DNA of 64,000 nt, taken from contig NZ_JASATW010000009.1 of the NCBI RefSeq assembly GCF_030405905.1, positions 62,001-126,000 on the forward strand, read 5' to 3'. The position numbers were made by a program, and so were the translations under genes. The stretch is from Sphaerothrix gracilis. Its GTDB lineage: Bacteria; Cyanobacteriota; Cyanobacteriia; Phormidesmidales; Phormidesmidaceae. Each line of letters opens with the position of its first letter. Position 1 is the first letter of the stretch. Of this stretch, positions 50,811 to 59,275 are shown piece by piece. Under the pieces are notes generated by a model. The model was not told the origin of the DNA and searched no databases. It was given only the letters and a program-made list of their open reading frames with translations.

Positions 50811-51220
50811 GCGTGCAGTGCGACGAACTCTGGTCCTTCGTTGACCGCAAAGGCTACAAGCAGTGGGTGTGGCTGGCGCTGGATGCGCAAACTCGAGAAA
50901 TCATTGGAGCGCATGTTGGTAGTCGGGGGCGAGACAGCGCTCAGCAGCTTTGGCAATCGCTGCCGCCGCTCTATCGTCAGTGCGCCGTGGTTTACACCGA
51001 TGCTTGGGAAGCATATCAGGGAGTCCTGCCCTCCAAGCGCCATCAGGTGGTCACCAAAGATAGCGGCAAAACTAGCTATATTGAGCGTTTCAATTGTACA
51101 CTTCGGCAGCGTGTCTCGCGGTTTGTGCGGCGGAGTTTGGCGTTCTCAAAAAGTCTACGCAATCACATCGGACTGCTGTGGAACTTCATCCACCACTACA
51201 ACGCATCATTACCTGTGTAG
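50807..51220 (+). CDS. insB: IS1 transposase catalytic part InsB'
   Basis: 137 residues, normally made as extension of InsA through the A7 run. CDELWSFVDRKGYKQWVWLA holds the first catalytic Asp of the DDE set, VVYTDAWEAYQGVLP the second, and KTSYIERFNCTLRQRVSRFV the Glu. The protein appears intact to LLWNFIHHYNASL. Overlap with insA by 4 bases is the standard IS1 layout. Confidence 0.88.
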   Translation: MSVQCDELWSFVDRKGYKQWVWLALDAQTREIIGAHVGSRGRDSAQQLWQSLPPLYRQCAVVYTDAWEAYQGVLPSKRHQVVTKDSGKTSYIERFNCTLRQRVSRFVRRSLAFSKSLRNHIGLLWNFIHHYNASLPV

Positions 51221-51227
51221 CACCACC

Positions 51228-52040
51228 GATATTTTTAGCAAGCGCAGCCTCAATCAGCTCAATGTCTACCTAGTGGCTTGGGCCTGGCCGGTTTTGACGA
51301 CGGTTTGCCTACTACCCGCGATCGCCTGGGACGGACTGCCCGCCCTTCAGCCTGGCTTCTGGATAGCACTGGTCGCCGGGGGACTGCTCAACACCCTAGC
51401 GTTTCTGCTCTATATCAAAGCTATCTCCACTTCAGACGTTTCCCTGACAGTACCCTACGTCAGCTTTACCCCTCTATTCTTGGGTCTGACCTCTCCTTTT
51501 ATTGTGCAGGAGACCGCAGGCTGGGCCGACGTGATGGGAGGGCTGCTGATTGTACTAGGAGCCTATGTGCTGAACTGGCGATCGCAGCATCGCAGCCCGT
51601 TTGCGCCTTTTCAGGCTTTTTGGCAGGAGCCGGGGCCAAAGCTAATGCTAGGCGTGGCCTTCATTTGGAGTATTACCGCCAACATTGATAAGGTTGGGGT
51701 GCAGAATTCATCCCCGCTGTTTTGGCTGGTAGCGCTGCACGCCTTTATTGGCGTGGGCATGTTGCCCATCGTGCTGCAGCGAGTCTCGGCGCCGGTCAAT
51801 CAGCTGCAGCGCCATTTCAAGCTGCTGTTGCCCATTGGCCTAGCCCAGATGATTGCCACGACCTGTCAAATGAACGCCCTGCAGCTCACCCTAGTGGCCC
51901 ATGTGATTTCGGTGAAGCGCACCAGTACGCTTATAGCAGCTCTGATGGGACATCTGATTTTTCAGGAACCAGGAATTCGCAAGCGGCTGTTGGGAGCAGG
52001 GATCATGCTAGCTGGTGTATTTCTAATCTTGGGACAGTAG
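51228..52040 (+). pseudogene. 5'-truncated EamA-family transporter
   Basis: The frame begins inside the IS1 end and reads DIFSKRSLNQLNVYLVAWAW, then nine or so membrane helices including GGLLNTLAFLLYIKAISTSD, VSLTVPYVSFTPLFLGLTSP and ISVKRTSTLIAALMGHLIFQ, the two EamA (drug/metabolite transporter) halves. The first helix of the family, some 15-25 residues with the start codon, is missing because IS1 took its place; an in-frame ORF from 50841 inside the IS would join 130 non-homologous residues and is not a natural product. It remains possible that the IS provides a start by chance. Confidence 0.75.
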
Positions 52041-52044
52041 ATTG

Positions 52045-52539
52045 ATGACAACGCAGCTCCTTCTCTTTCGCCACGGTAAATCCGATTGGAAAGCAGACTT
52101 CGATCACGACCATCAGCGCCCGGTTGCCAAACGCGGCATCAAGGCAGCTAAAGCCGTGGGTAAATTTCTGGCGGCTGCCAACCAGATACCTGATCAGGTG
52201 ATTACCTCATCAGCGGTGCGGGCTAAAACAACGGCAGAACTGGCGATCGCGGCGGGTAGCTGGCCGGGTTCCCTGCAGGTAACTCATGACCTATACGCAG
52301 CCTCTGCCGATCAGGTTTTACAAGTCATTCATCGCGTATCTGATAAAGTTGAGCGCCTAATGCTAGTAGGCCATGAACCGACCTGGTCTAGTCTCTCTAG
52401 CCAGCTCATAGGCGGCGGTCTGCTATCGGTTCCGACAGCGGCAGTTGTTCGCATTGACTTTGAGTCAGCCTGGGATCAGGTTGCTTATGGTCAAGGGACT
52501 CTGATTTGGCTGCTGCCACCTAAACTTTTGATGGGTTGA
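52045..52539 (+). CDS. sixA: SixA-type phosphohistidine phosphatase
   Basis: 164 residues of the histidine phosphatase superfamily. The RHG motif lies at the N-terminus (LLLFRHGKSDW), followed by RPVAKRGIKAAKAVGKFL and the SSAVRAKTTAELA Arg, and the second catalytic His in LMLVGHEPTWSSL. SixA removes phosphate from histidines of phosphorelay or PTS-type proteins. It starts 5 bases after the EamA stop, so it was probably co-transcribed with it and may now depend on another promoter. A TTG directly before the ATG is an alternative start. Confidence 0.87.
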   Translation: MTTQLLLFRHGKSDWKADFDHDHQRPVAKRGIKAAKAVGKFLAAANQIPDQVITSSAVRAKTTAELAIAAGSWPGSLQVTHDLYAASADQVLQVIHRVSDKVERLMLVGHEPTWSSLSSQLIGGGLLSVPTAAVVRIDFESAWDQVAYGQGTLIWLLPPKLLMG

Positions 52540-52826
52540 TGGCTTTTCCGTGTCAGGGACCAGTTTTGGGTATCGAAAACTGGCAAGACATTTTTTTGAC
52601 TGGATAATTACCTAAGCATGATGTATATTTTAATGCAAAAGGTAAAGTTTTATGACTCAATTGGGGCATCGCAGCATCGCTGATATCCCTTAAAAAAGGC
52701 GTCTTCCCTGTCAGATGTGCCTAATTATTTTTTGGCAAGTTGAATAGCCATAGGTCAGCTAGATAGAGATATCTATAGAAATCTACAAATATTGATGAAA
52801 TGGTAAACCTGCTGGAGGTTTAACTT

Positions 52827-53138
52827 GTGCATCCTCAACTTTTTGTCCGCATTTTGCTAACCGCACCGATAGAGATATTGGCAGCTTTGATTCATCAGGC
52901 GATCGCCGCTCCCCTTGATCTTCCCCCTGAACAGATCAAACCCCTAATTGACTTGGCCTGGCAGCAGTTTGATCAAGATCAGCTAGAAGCGGCTATGACA
53001 ACTTTCTACCAGCTCTTAGTTGTCGCTGAGCAGTATCATCACGCCAACGGTATTGAGGTTGCGCTCAATGGACTGCAGTTTACGGCTAAAGAGATTTCGC
53101 TGCGCTGGTTAGCAACTTATTGCGCCTCTACTGCCTGA
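52827..53138 (+). CDS. Small hypothetical protein
   Basis: 103 residues, GTG start with GGAGGTTT upstream, spaced well. Helical: LFVRILLTAPIEILAALIHQ, then PEQIKPLIDLAWQQFDQDQL and TTFYQLLVVAEQYHHANG, the last part like one TPR-type helix pair. No family recognised. It precedes the TPR gene by 71 bases on the same strand and may be in its operon. Confidence 0.6.
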   Translation: MHPQLFVRILLTAPIEILAALIHQAIAAPLDLPPEQIKPLIDLAWQQFDQDQLEAAMTTFYQLLVVAEQYHHANGIEVALNGLQFTAKEISLRWLATYCASTA

Positions 53139-53209
53139 AGCGAGTCCCTATTAGTAAGAGATGCATCCCGATCGAATTTACCTCACCCAAATGACTTAGA
53201 TGCGCTACT

Positions 53210-55078
53210 GTGACAGTAAATCATTTCATCAGTCAGCTCTTTGACTCAGGCTGGCTGTCGCCAAGTCAGACCGAGGGAGCGCCATTGGACAATACCTATC
53301 TCACCCTGATTGATCAAATTGTCGAGCAGACGCTCAAAGGTAAAATCCGCTCCAAGTCCCAGGTCAAAACTTTGCTGACGAGAGGACTACAGCCGGGAAC
53401 CGGAGAGCTATTTGAGCGTATCTTGAGTCAGCGGATTGAAGCAGCTCAGGCAGATACCTCGCTCAAGGCGTCTCGGATCTTACGAGCTTTGCAGACAATT
53501 CAGGGAGAGTGGGAGCATCTACAGCAAGAGCAAGTAGCTGATGATGAACTCACCCAGGCCACGACCGCATTGATGACAGCGGCAGTTGAGCAAAAGCCTC
53601 AGGTTTTTCTGCAGCTCATTGATCCTAACCAGCCCCATCATCTCAACCGGGAGTCGCTGCGGCAGCTAGTTCGACGACTGAAGCAGGCCGATAGCGGAGG
53701 AGGCTTAGCGATCGCCCAGGGTATTGAAAGTGGCCTCTCAGATTTTGACAGTTTAGAGCCAGAACTGGTGAGCTGGCTTTACCGACCTGTACGAGGTGCT
53801 CTGGGCTTCGGTGGTGAGAAACAAGGGCCTTGGGCCATCTGGGCTAAGCAGGTCAGGAGTCCGCTGGCGCGTCAGTTGTTTACCGTATTAGCCGAAGCAG
53901 ACTCAGTAGCGGGCTTTACCCAAACTCTAGAGTCTTTAGAGCTAACCGGATGGGTTGAGCTAGCTGTTCTCTTACAAATCCTGCAGCGTAGCCTGGTCGC
54001 CTGGTTTGATCAGCAGCCCTACGATTCTAAGGCGGGGCGGCGACTGTCCTACAGCAGCTTCTTAATTTTTGCTCAGATTTGGTGCCAGCTTTGGGAAGGT
54101 TGGCGCGATCGCCGCTCCGATCTAGCCAATGGCTCATTTCAGATGATGCTGCAGGTTTTGCGCCGCTTTGCCCAGCGCGAAGATTTCCCGCTCTACGGCG
54201 GCGTCTTTGCCTCCTTTACGGGGGACTATCTCAAAGAAACCCTTAGCTACTTCAGCGATCCGCTGCAGCAGGTCGAATCTAGTCGTGAAAAAGCCCGGCT
54301 GCTGACCTTGCTGGGCTATTCGCAGCGCACCCTAGGACGCTACGAACGGGCGATCGTCTTTCATGAAGAAGCGCTGCAGATTGCTCGTGACGCCCAGGAT
54401 GTCACCTGCGAGATTGCTAATTTCAATCATTTAGCTAGAGTCTACGTTCTTCAGGAAAACTACCAGCAGGCCATTGATCTAAGCCAGCGGGCTTTGATTC
54501 TGGCGAGACAGCAGGGCGATCGCCTGGCTGAAGCCAATGCGCTGGTGAATTTGGGCTATAGCGAAGTGTTTGCGGCGCAGGCTGCTGAGCGCATGGAACC
54601 TGAGTCGATTGAACGGGCTATTCGCTACCTAGAGCAAGGACTTGCCCTAGCTGAGCGCCAAGGCGATCGCCAAAGTCAGGCTTTAGCCTACAACAGTTTA
54701 GGAATTGCCTATACAATTTCGTCCCAGCCGGGAGCCGCCGTCACGGTTTTAGAAAAAGGACTGCCCATTGCTCAGATTTCTGGCAATGCCTACCTGCAGG
54801 GACTAAACGCCACTTATCTAGCTGAAGCTTATTACGCCCTGCAGAATTCAACCAAGGCGATTCACTATAGCTGCCTGGGCATGTACTGGCTAGAGCAAAT
54901 GGGCGCTCAGGCTTGGCGGCAGGCCGCTGGACTGGTGACAATTTTACAGGGACAGTTAGGCCAGGAGAGCTTCAATCAGGCGATCGCCCAGCAGCGCGCC
55001 GAATTTATTCGACTCATTGGCGTTGAAGGATTTGAGCACTTACCGCAACTCTGGCAGCGCTACCAGGGATCTGCCTAA
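53210..55078 (+). CDS. Large cytoplasmic TPR protein
   Basis: 622 residues from a GTG. The N-terminal 330 residues are helical without named family (for example LIDQIVEQTLKGKIRSKSQV, AIAQGIESGLSDFDSLEPEL). From about 355 to 560 there are five or six long tetratricopeptide repeats of the 40-residue TPR_12 type, with ARLLTLLGYSQRTLGRYERA and ANALVNLGYSEVFAAQAAER. The end, about VTILQGQLGQESFNQAIAQQ, resembles the tail of cyanobacterial TPR proteins with protein-interaction roles. There is no signal peptide or membrane segment. Function unknown. Confidence 0.75.
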   Translation: MTVNHFISQLFDSGWLSPSQTEGAPLDNTYLTLIDQIVEQTLKGKIRSKSQVKTLLTRGLQPGTGELFERILSQRIEAAQADTSLKASRILRALQTIQGEWEHLQQEQVADDELTQATTALMTAAVEQKPQVFLQLIDPNQPHHLNRESLRQLVRRLKQADSGGGLAIAQGIESGLSDFDSLEPELVSWLYRPVRGALGFGGEKQGPWAIWAKQVRSPLARQLFTVLAEADSVAGFTQTLESLELTGWVELAVLLQILQRSLVAWFDQQPYDSKAGRRLSYSSFLIFAQIWCQLWEGWRDRRSDLANGSFQMMLQVLRRFAQREDFPLYGGVFASFTGDYLKETLSYFSDPLQQVESSREKARLLTLLGYSQRTLGRYERAIVFHEEALQIARDAQDVTCEIANFNHLARVYVLQENYQQAIDLSQRALILARQQGDRLAEANALVNLGYSEVFAAQAAERMEPESIERAIRYLEQGLALAERQGDRQSQALAYNSLGIAYTISSQPGAAVTVLEKGLPIAQISGNAYLQGLNATYLAEAYYALQNSTKAIHYSCLGMYWLEQMGAQAWRQAAGLVTILQGQLGQESFNQAIAQQRAEFIRLIGVEGFEHLPQLWQRYQGSA

Positions 55079-55129
55079 TTACATAGAGGATTAGCCGACT
55101 ATCGACGCATTCAAGTTCAGAACAGTAGC

Positions 55130-56131
55130 TCATGTAGAGGACTGTTCTAGCTTGGCCTGCTTGAGCCAGCTCATATTAGGTTCAACTAAAAACTTAAAAA
55201 CGCTTCTTACCCTTTCTAATGCACATAACCAAAGAATAAGGAACGATAAGGCCAAAAATATAAGCTCACTCAATCCTCTTGTGTAGGGAACATACTGGCA
55301 AAATGCTTCCACAAACAAGTTATGCAACAAGTATGGATAGATGGAGTACATTCCTAACTTTGCCATGAACTTGCTCTCTGGGACAGTGTTTAAGAAGCAG
55401 TATCCTAAAGTCACTGCACTCACTATCGCCCCCATACGCACTACAGGCATAACCATTGAGTAGGCTCCAAATGCACCGTAGGGTTTCCAAAAGAAATGGA
55501 AAATAGAACCGCCTGGTATCAACCAATATTTACCTAAAACAAGGCAAATGATACCGGCAAAACAAATGATAAAGGCAGCCGCAACGGACAAAAAACTGGG
55601 GTTCTTAGTTTTCTTGAAGGAATGAAAATAGCCTAAAACAAAGAACGGCAGATAGCCAAAAGCCTTATCCAACCCAGGACCGAGCTCAAAAAATCCGGAA
55701 ACTATAGAAATCAAGATGGCAATTGCAACGGGAGCCTTGATTTTGCGAAAGTATGGGATGAAAGTTCTCCAAGCAAATAGAGCAAAAAGATACCAAAGAT
55801 GGTCGTTGGGCTGAAAAGGATTTAGGCTCGCTGGTTTACCCAAGCTTTGAAAATAAACAGCATAAATAGCCTGGAATATTACATACACTGCCAATAAACT
55901 ACCAATTTCTTTGAATCTAGGAGAAACTATCTTTTTAGAGAACAAGCCTGAAATAAATATAAATACAGGCATGTGAAAGGCGTAAATGAAAGTAGTTAAC
56001 CCACTCAGTGTAGCGCTATATTCTAGCTGGCCTTTTGTAAAATGGCCTAAAATAACTAGATACAAAAGCCAGGCTTTAGCAGAGTCCCAGTAAAGATCTC
56101 TTTTAGTGGATGTCGTATTTACTGTTTGCAT
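55130..56131 (-). CDS. Acyltransferase-3 family membrane protein
   Basis: About 333 residues from the Met beginning MQTVNTTSTKRDLYWDSAKA; 16 additional upstream residues would overlap the previous gene. Typical of acyltransferase-3/fucose-4-O-acetylase-like enzymes: DLYWDSAKAWLLYLVILGHF (the catalytic His near the end of helix 1), AFHMPVFIFISGLFSKK, and about ten membrane helices. Such enzymes move acetyl or similar groups to sugars of exported glycans. It ends the decoration cluster on the minus strand. Confidence 0.85.
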   Translation of the reverse strand: MQTVNTTSTKRDLYWDSAKAWLLYLVILGHFTKGQLEYSATLSGLTTFIYAFHMPVFIFISGLFSKKIVSPRFKEIGSLLAVYVIFQAIYAVYFQSLGKPASLNPFQPNDHLWYLFALFAWRTFIPYFRKIKAPVAIAILISIVSGFFELGPGLDKAFGYLPFFVLGYFHSFKKTKNPSFLSVAAAFIICFAGIICLVLGKYWLIPGGSIFHFFWKPYGAFGAYSMVMPVVRMGAIVSAVTLGYCFLNTVPESKFMAKLGMYSIYPYLLHNLFVEAFCQYVPYTRGLSELIFLALSFLILWLCALERVRSVFKFLVEPNMSWLKQAKLEQSST

Positions 56132-56141
56132 GCACTTAAGT

Positions 56142-57248
56142 TCAGTTAGCCTTCTGAGAAGAAGCAATAATGCGCCCATTTAGATCAAGTTCTTTCAGCC
56201 AGCTAACAATTTCAGGATTTTCTTGCTGCCAGCGATCGCACTGGGCCTTGACGCTTTTCAAATGTGCATCGACATTATCCGAAGTGACATATACGCCAAA
56301 GCTGCCCGCTTCTTTTGTGGACAACTCTTCAAACATCTGCTTAATTAACAGATTGCCAACTTTGTAGGTGTAGTGAGAGGGATCCTCGTAATTTTTCATT
56401 TCTGGACTGATCATTTCAGAAGTAACGCTGTTACAACCTGAAAAATCCCATACTGGATGAACCGCTACAACCTCTTTCATCCACTGTTGATAAAGCGACC
56501 ACCGCTCAGAGAACATGGCCGAGTAAAACAGCGTAACGTGCATTGGTGGAATGAAAGGTTTCAAGTCAACGTTTTCAGCTTGAGCAACGGTAACCATCTC
56601 GGAGAAATAGCTGATGTTTTCTTGAGAAAACTGATATTCCCAATACATCTCCTCTTCTCTAGAAAAATCCTCGAGCAGTTCGGTTGCAAATATAGACTGA
56701 CGCTCCTCTGGCTCAATGTCGTGAGCATATGTACCATTCTTGTGAAAATAGCGACCTCGCTTATCTGCATTGAAAACCAGCTTAAGCGAATCAATTGAGA
56801 AAAAGAGACCAAACAAATCTTCAGGAGCTATGCTCTGATTTTCTAGGCGAGACTCAGAAAACCCTGGACGCACATCTCGAATACCATTAAATGCATAAAA
56901 ATCTAAGCTCACAACTGCCGTATCTAGAGATTCAGCAGCAGTAGCATGCTGAAAATAACGTAGAAGTTCGTAAATGTTGGCACCCAAAATACCCAAGTTA
57001 TAGGTTTTTCCTTGCTTAGTTAAAGTTGGATGCTCTGGGTTCAAGCCACGAGCAACGCCAGAAGAGCCTAGCAAAACAATATTCGGCCTAAGATGATTGA
57101 CTCTAATTGCTTTAACAACTCGATCGTTATTAACTCTGCCGCCTTGCTTACGCAAGCCATAGGGATCAACAAAGAAATTTGTGAGAAAAACAGTTCCTAG
57201 CAGGATAGCTGAGAAAGCAAAGAAGTTTTTGAGAAAGCGACTGTACAT
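56142..57248 (-). CDS. AlgJ/AlgX-like SGNH-fold protein, O-acyl transfer partner
   Basis: 368 residues. An N-terminal membrane helix (FFAFSAILLGTVFLTNFFVD), then VLLGSSGVARGLNPE (about 60), the position of the Ser in GDS/GSS-type SGNH proteins, and near 286 DPSHYTYKVGNLLI, the D-x-x-H block. The arrangement is like the SGNH partners that complete transfer of acyl groups started by MBOAT proteins (AlgI-AlgJ, PatA-PatB, DltB-DltD). The MBOAT gene is 38 bases upstream on the same strand. No close family name can be given. Confidence 0.7.
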   Translation of the reverse strand: MYSRFLKNFFAFSAILLGTVFLTNFFVDPYGLRKQGGRVNNDRVVKAIRVNHLRPNIVLLGSSGVARGLNPEHPTLTKQGKTYNLGILGANIYELLRYFQHATAAESLDTAVVSLDFYAFNGIRDVRPGFSESRLENQSIAPEDLFGLFFSIDSLKLVFNADKRGRYFHKNGTYAHDIEPEERQSIFATELLEDFSREEEMYWEYQFSQENISYFSEMVTVAQAENVDLKPFIPPMHVTLFYSAMFSERWSLYQQWMKEVVAVHPVWDFSGCNSVTSEMISPEMKNYEDPSHYTYKVGNLLIKQMFEELSTKEAGSFGVYVTSDNVDAHLKSVKAQCDRWQQENPEIVSWLKELDLNGRIIASSQKAN

Positions 57249-57286
57249 GGGTACAAAACAATTTCCTAGGTGTTGAACGTAACTTT

Positions 57287-58888
57287 TTAGAACTGAAAGT
57301 ATATGAACTCGCTGACTTCAGAGAGTCCTAAAAAGGCTGCGACTGCGAGTGTGGCAGTAATAGCTGCCCAAGCCCTATTAGGCCGCCAAGCAAAATGTTG
57401 CCAAAGCTGCCCAAGTTTTGGTCTATATTTATCAGCAGGATTGGGCTGAACACCAAGGGCAGGCTTATAGTTTGCCAACCATTCCTGAGTATTTGGAAAA
57501 CAGAAAGCGATAATCGATAGAGTAGCTAGCAGCAAAACTCCAAACTGAGGACTTTCTAAAAGTTGATTTGAGAATAAAGCCCCGTCTGTAAAAGCTATGC
57601 CGTTAGCACCAACCATCGCCGACAAAACCGTAAGCGCATTGCGAACGCTAGGGGCTCGGAAAAACACCATGGCAACCATGACACATCCGAAAGTTAATAC
57701 CTGACCAATCCTCAAATGCCACCAAGAGCTTTCCTTTGAGCTGATTCCCATAGATTTGCACCACATGCGCCAACCGTGGTGTATAGCTAGGTAAAATCCA
57801 TGCAAAAGACCAAACACGATATATTGCCAACCAGCTCCGTGCCACAGTCCTGACAGAAACATTGTCAGAATGGTAGGAAAAGCTACTAGCTCCAAGAAAG
57901 CAGCAGGTGTACCCACTCCCTTTTTGATCAGGCTCTTCCCCTGCTGAATCCGACGGCGAGAAAAGTTTAGGACAATCGGATTGTAAAGATAGCGAGTTAA
58001 AAAGCGCGTTAGAGTAATATGCCAGCGTTGCCAGTAGTCAACTATGTTAACTGCTTTATATGGCGAATTAAAATTAACAGGCAGCTTAAAGCCCATCATT
58101 CGCGCTGCACCAATTGCCATATCTGAGTATCCGGAGAAATCAAAGTAAATCTGCATGGTGTAAGCCAAAGCACCCATCCAAGCCTCAGCGAACGTAAGTG
58201 CAATACCCCCATCAGCAGCTTGAAAAATAGGGGTTGAGTACAGAGCAATCTGATCTGCTAAGATAACTTTCTTAAACAGCCCCATTGAGAAAATTGTGAG
58301 ACCGACGACTAAATCTTCTGGATCAAATTGAAAACCAGCCTTCTTTGAGAATTGCGGCATCATTTCCTGATGCGACACAATTGGGCCGGCAATGAGCTGT
58401 GGAAAAAACGATACAAATAGACAGTAATCGATGAAACGATAACCTTTAGTTTCTCCTTCCAAACTATCAACAAGATAAGAAATCTGCTGAAAAGTGTAGA
58501 AAGAAATTCCTAGTGGCAGGAAAATTTCTCTGACCAAAAAAGAAGTTCCGGCTATTCCATTAAGACTATCTACAAAGAAATTAAGGTACTTGTAATAGCC
58601 AAGCAGCGCTAGATTAAACGCTATGCTCAAAGCCAGCAAAACTTTTCCTAGCTTTTCCCGATCAGTAGCTTGAGTTTTCGCTAATAGCTGGCCGAGGATA
58701 TAGTTTATTCCTATTGAGATGATTAATAAGACTGTATAAGGAGGATTCCAATATCCGTAAAAAAATAGAGAGGCCACTACTAACCAAGGAACGGCTAGTT
58801 TTCGCCCGCCAAACTTAGCTAGTTGATAAAAAACAAATACTGCTATAGGTAGAAATACCAGAATAAATTCGTAAGAATTAAACAGCAT
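57287..58888 (-). CDS. MBOAT-family acyltransferase (AlgI-like)
   Basis: 533 residues with about eleven membrane helices. The start MLFNSYEFILVFLPIAVFVF is the standard AlgI-like beginning, FFYGYWNPPYTVLLIIS follows, and the catalytic His is in FLSGLWHGAGWQYIVFGLLH (about 349). The CFVSFFPQLIAGPIV loop is also conserved. MBOAT enzymes pass an acyl group across the membrane to an extracellular acceptor. Here an acyl carrier protein gene and an FkbH-like gene lie directly upstream, which makes a carrier-protein-bound donor likely. Confidence 0.92.
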   Translation of the reverse strand: MLFNSYEFILVFLPIAVFVFYQLAKFGGRKLAVPWLVVASLFFYGYWNPPYTVLLIISIGINYILGQLLAKTQATDREKLGKVLLALSIAFNLALLGYYKYLNFFVDSLNGIAGTSFLVREIFLPLGISFYTFQQISYLVDSLEGETKGYRFIDYCLFVSFFPQLIAGPIVSHQEMMPQFSKKAGFQFDPEDLVVGLTIFSMGLFKKVILADQIALYSTPIFQAADGGIALTFAEAWMGALAYTMQIYFDFSGYSDMAIGAARMMGFKLPVNFNSPYKAVNIVDYWQRWHITLTRFLTRYLYNPIVLNFSRRRIQQGKSLIKKGVGTPAAFLELVAFPTILTMFLSGLWHGAGWQYIVFGLLHGFYLAIHHGWRMWCKSMGISSKESSWWHLRIGQVLTFGCVMVAMVFFRAPSVRNALTVLSAMVGANGIAFTDGALFSNQLLESPQFGVLLLATLSIIAFCFPNTQEWLANYKPALGVQPNPADKYRPKLGQLWQHFAWRPNRAWAAITATLAVAAFLGLSEVSEFIYFQF

Positions 58889-59021
58889 ATTAAATATCCG
58901 CCAAGAGTATAGTATGTAGTCGCAGTTGAAGTAGTTTTAGCTTCTACTCCGAAAACAAAGATGAAACCAAAAAAGCAGGCAAATTATTTTAGGGAAATCA
59001 GCAAGCAGCTTGTTCAGACCC

Positions 59022-59267
59022 TCACTGATTTAGTTTGGCTAAAATTAGATCCACAAATTCTCCCACGTTAGCCAGTTGTGCTACCTCAGCCGTCTTAAAC
59101 TTAACGCCAAACTCTTGCTCAGCTCCTAAGACTAAATTGATATGATTCATTGAGTCCCAACCGGATACATCTTTAGCAGACGTACTATCTTCAATTTCAA
59201 TATCGTCGTCATCAAACACGTCTTGAAAAACTGTCGTTAGCTGCTGATAAACTTGTTCGCGGTTCAT
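59022..59267 (-). CDS. Acyl carrier protein
   Basis: 82 residues from the ATG at 59267, chosen since GAGGAC lies 6 bases upstream; a longer form (59285) overlaps the previous stop. The phosphopantetheine site is Ser39 in VSGWDSMNHINLVLG. The whole protein is a single PP-binding domain, acidic at its first half (DVFDDDDIEIEDS). It follows the FkbH-like gene by 8 bases and should carry the group which that enzyme attaches. Confidence 0.92.
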   Translation of the reverse strand: MNREQVYQQLTTVFQDVFDDDDIEIEDSTSAKDVSGWDSMNHINLVLGAEQEFGVKFKTAEVAQLANVGEFVDLILAKLNQ

Positions 59268-59275
59268 GGTTGTCC

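Larger units (their letters stand above)
50448..51227 (+). mobile_element. IS1-family insertion sequence, about 780 bp
   Basis: The left end GGTAGTGCCCCAGGGGTAAT and the reversed right end GGTGGTGCTACACAGGTAAT are imperfect inverted repeats of the IS1 type, and the length of 780 bases fits. The element encodes InsA and InsB' joined by a frameshift window. I see no clear target duplication (flanks AAATTTT and GATATTTTT), suggesting a rearrangement at one side. It sits directly at the truncated 5' end of the EamA gene. Confidence 0.9.

Noticed and set aside
50841..51227. N-terminal 129 codons of a 399-codon frame leading into EamA
   Set aside because: These codons are an out-of-frame reading of insB' inside IS1; fusion to EamA is fortuitous.
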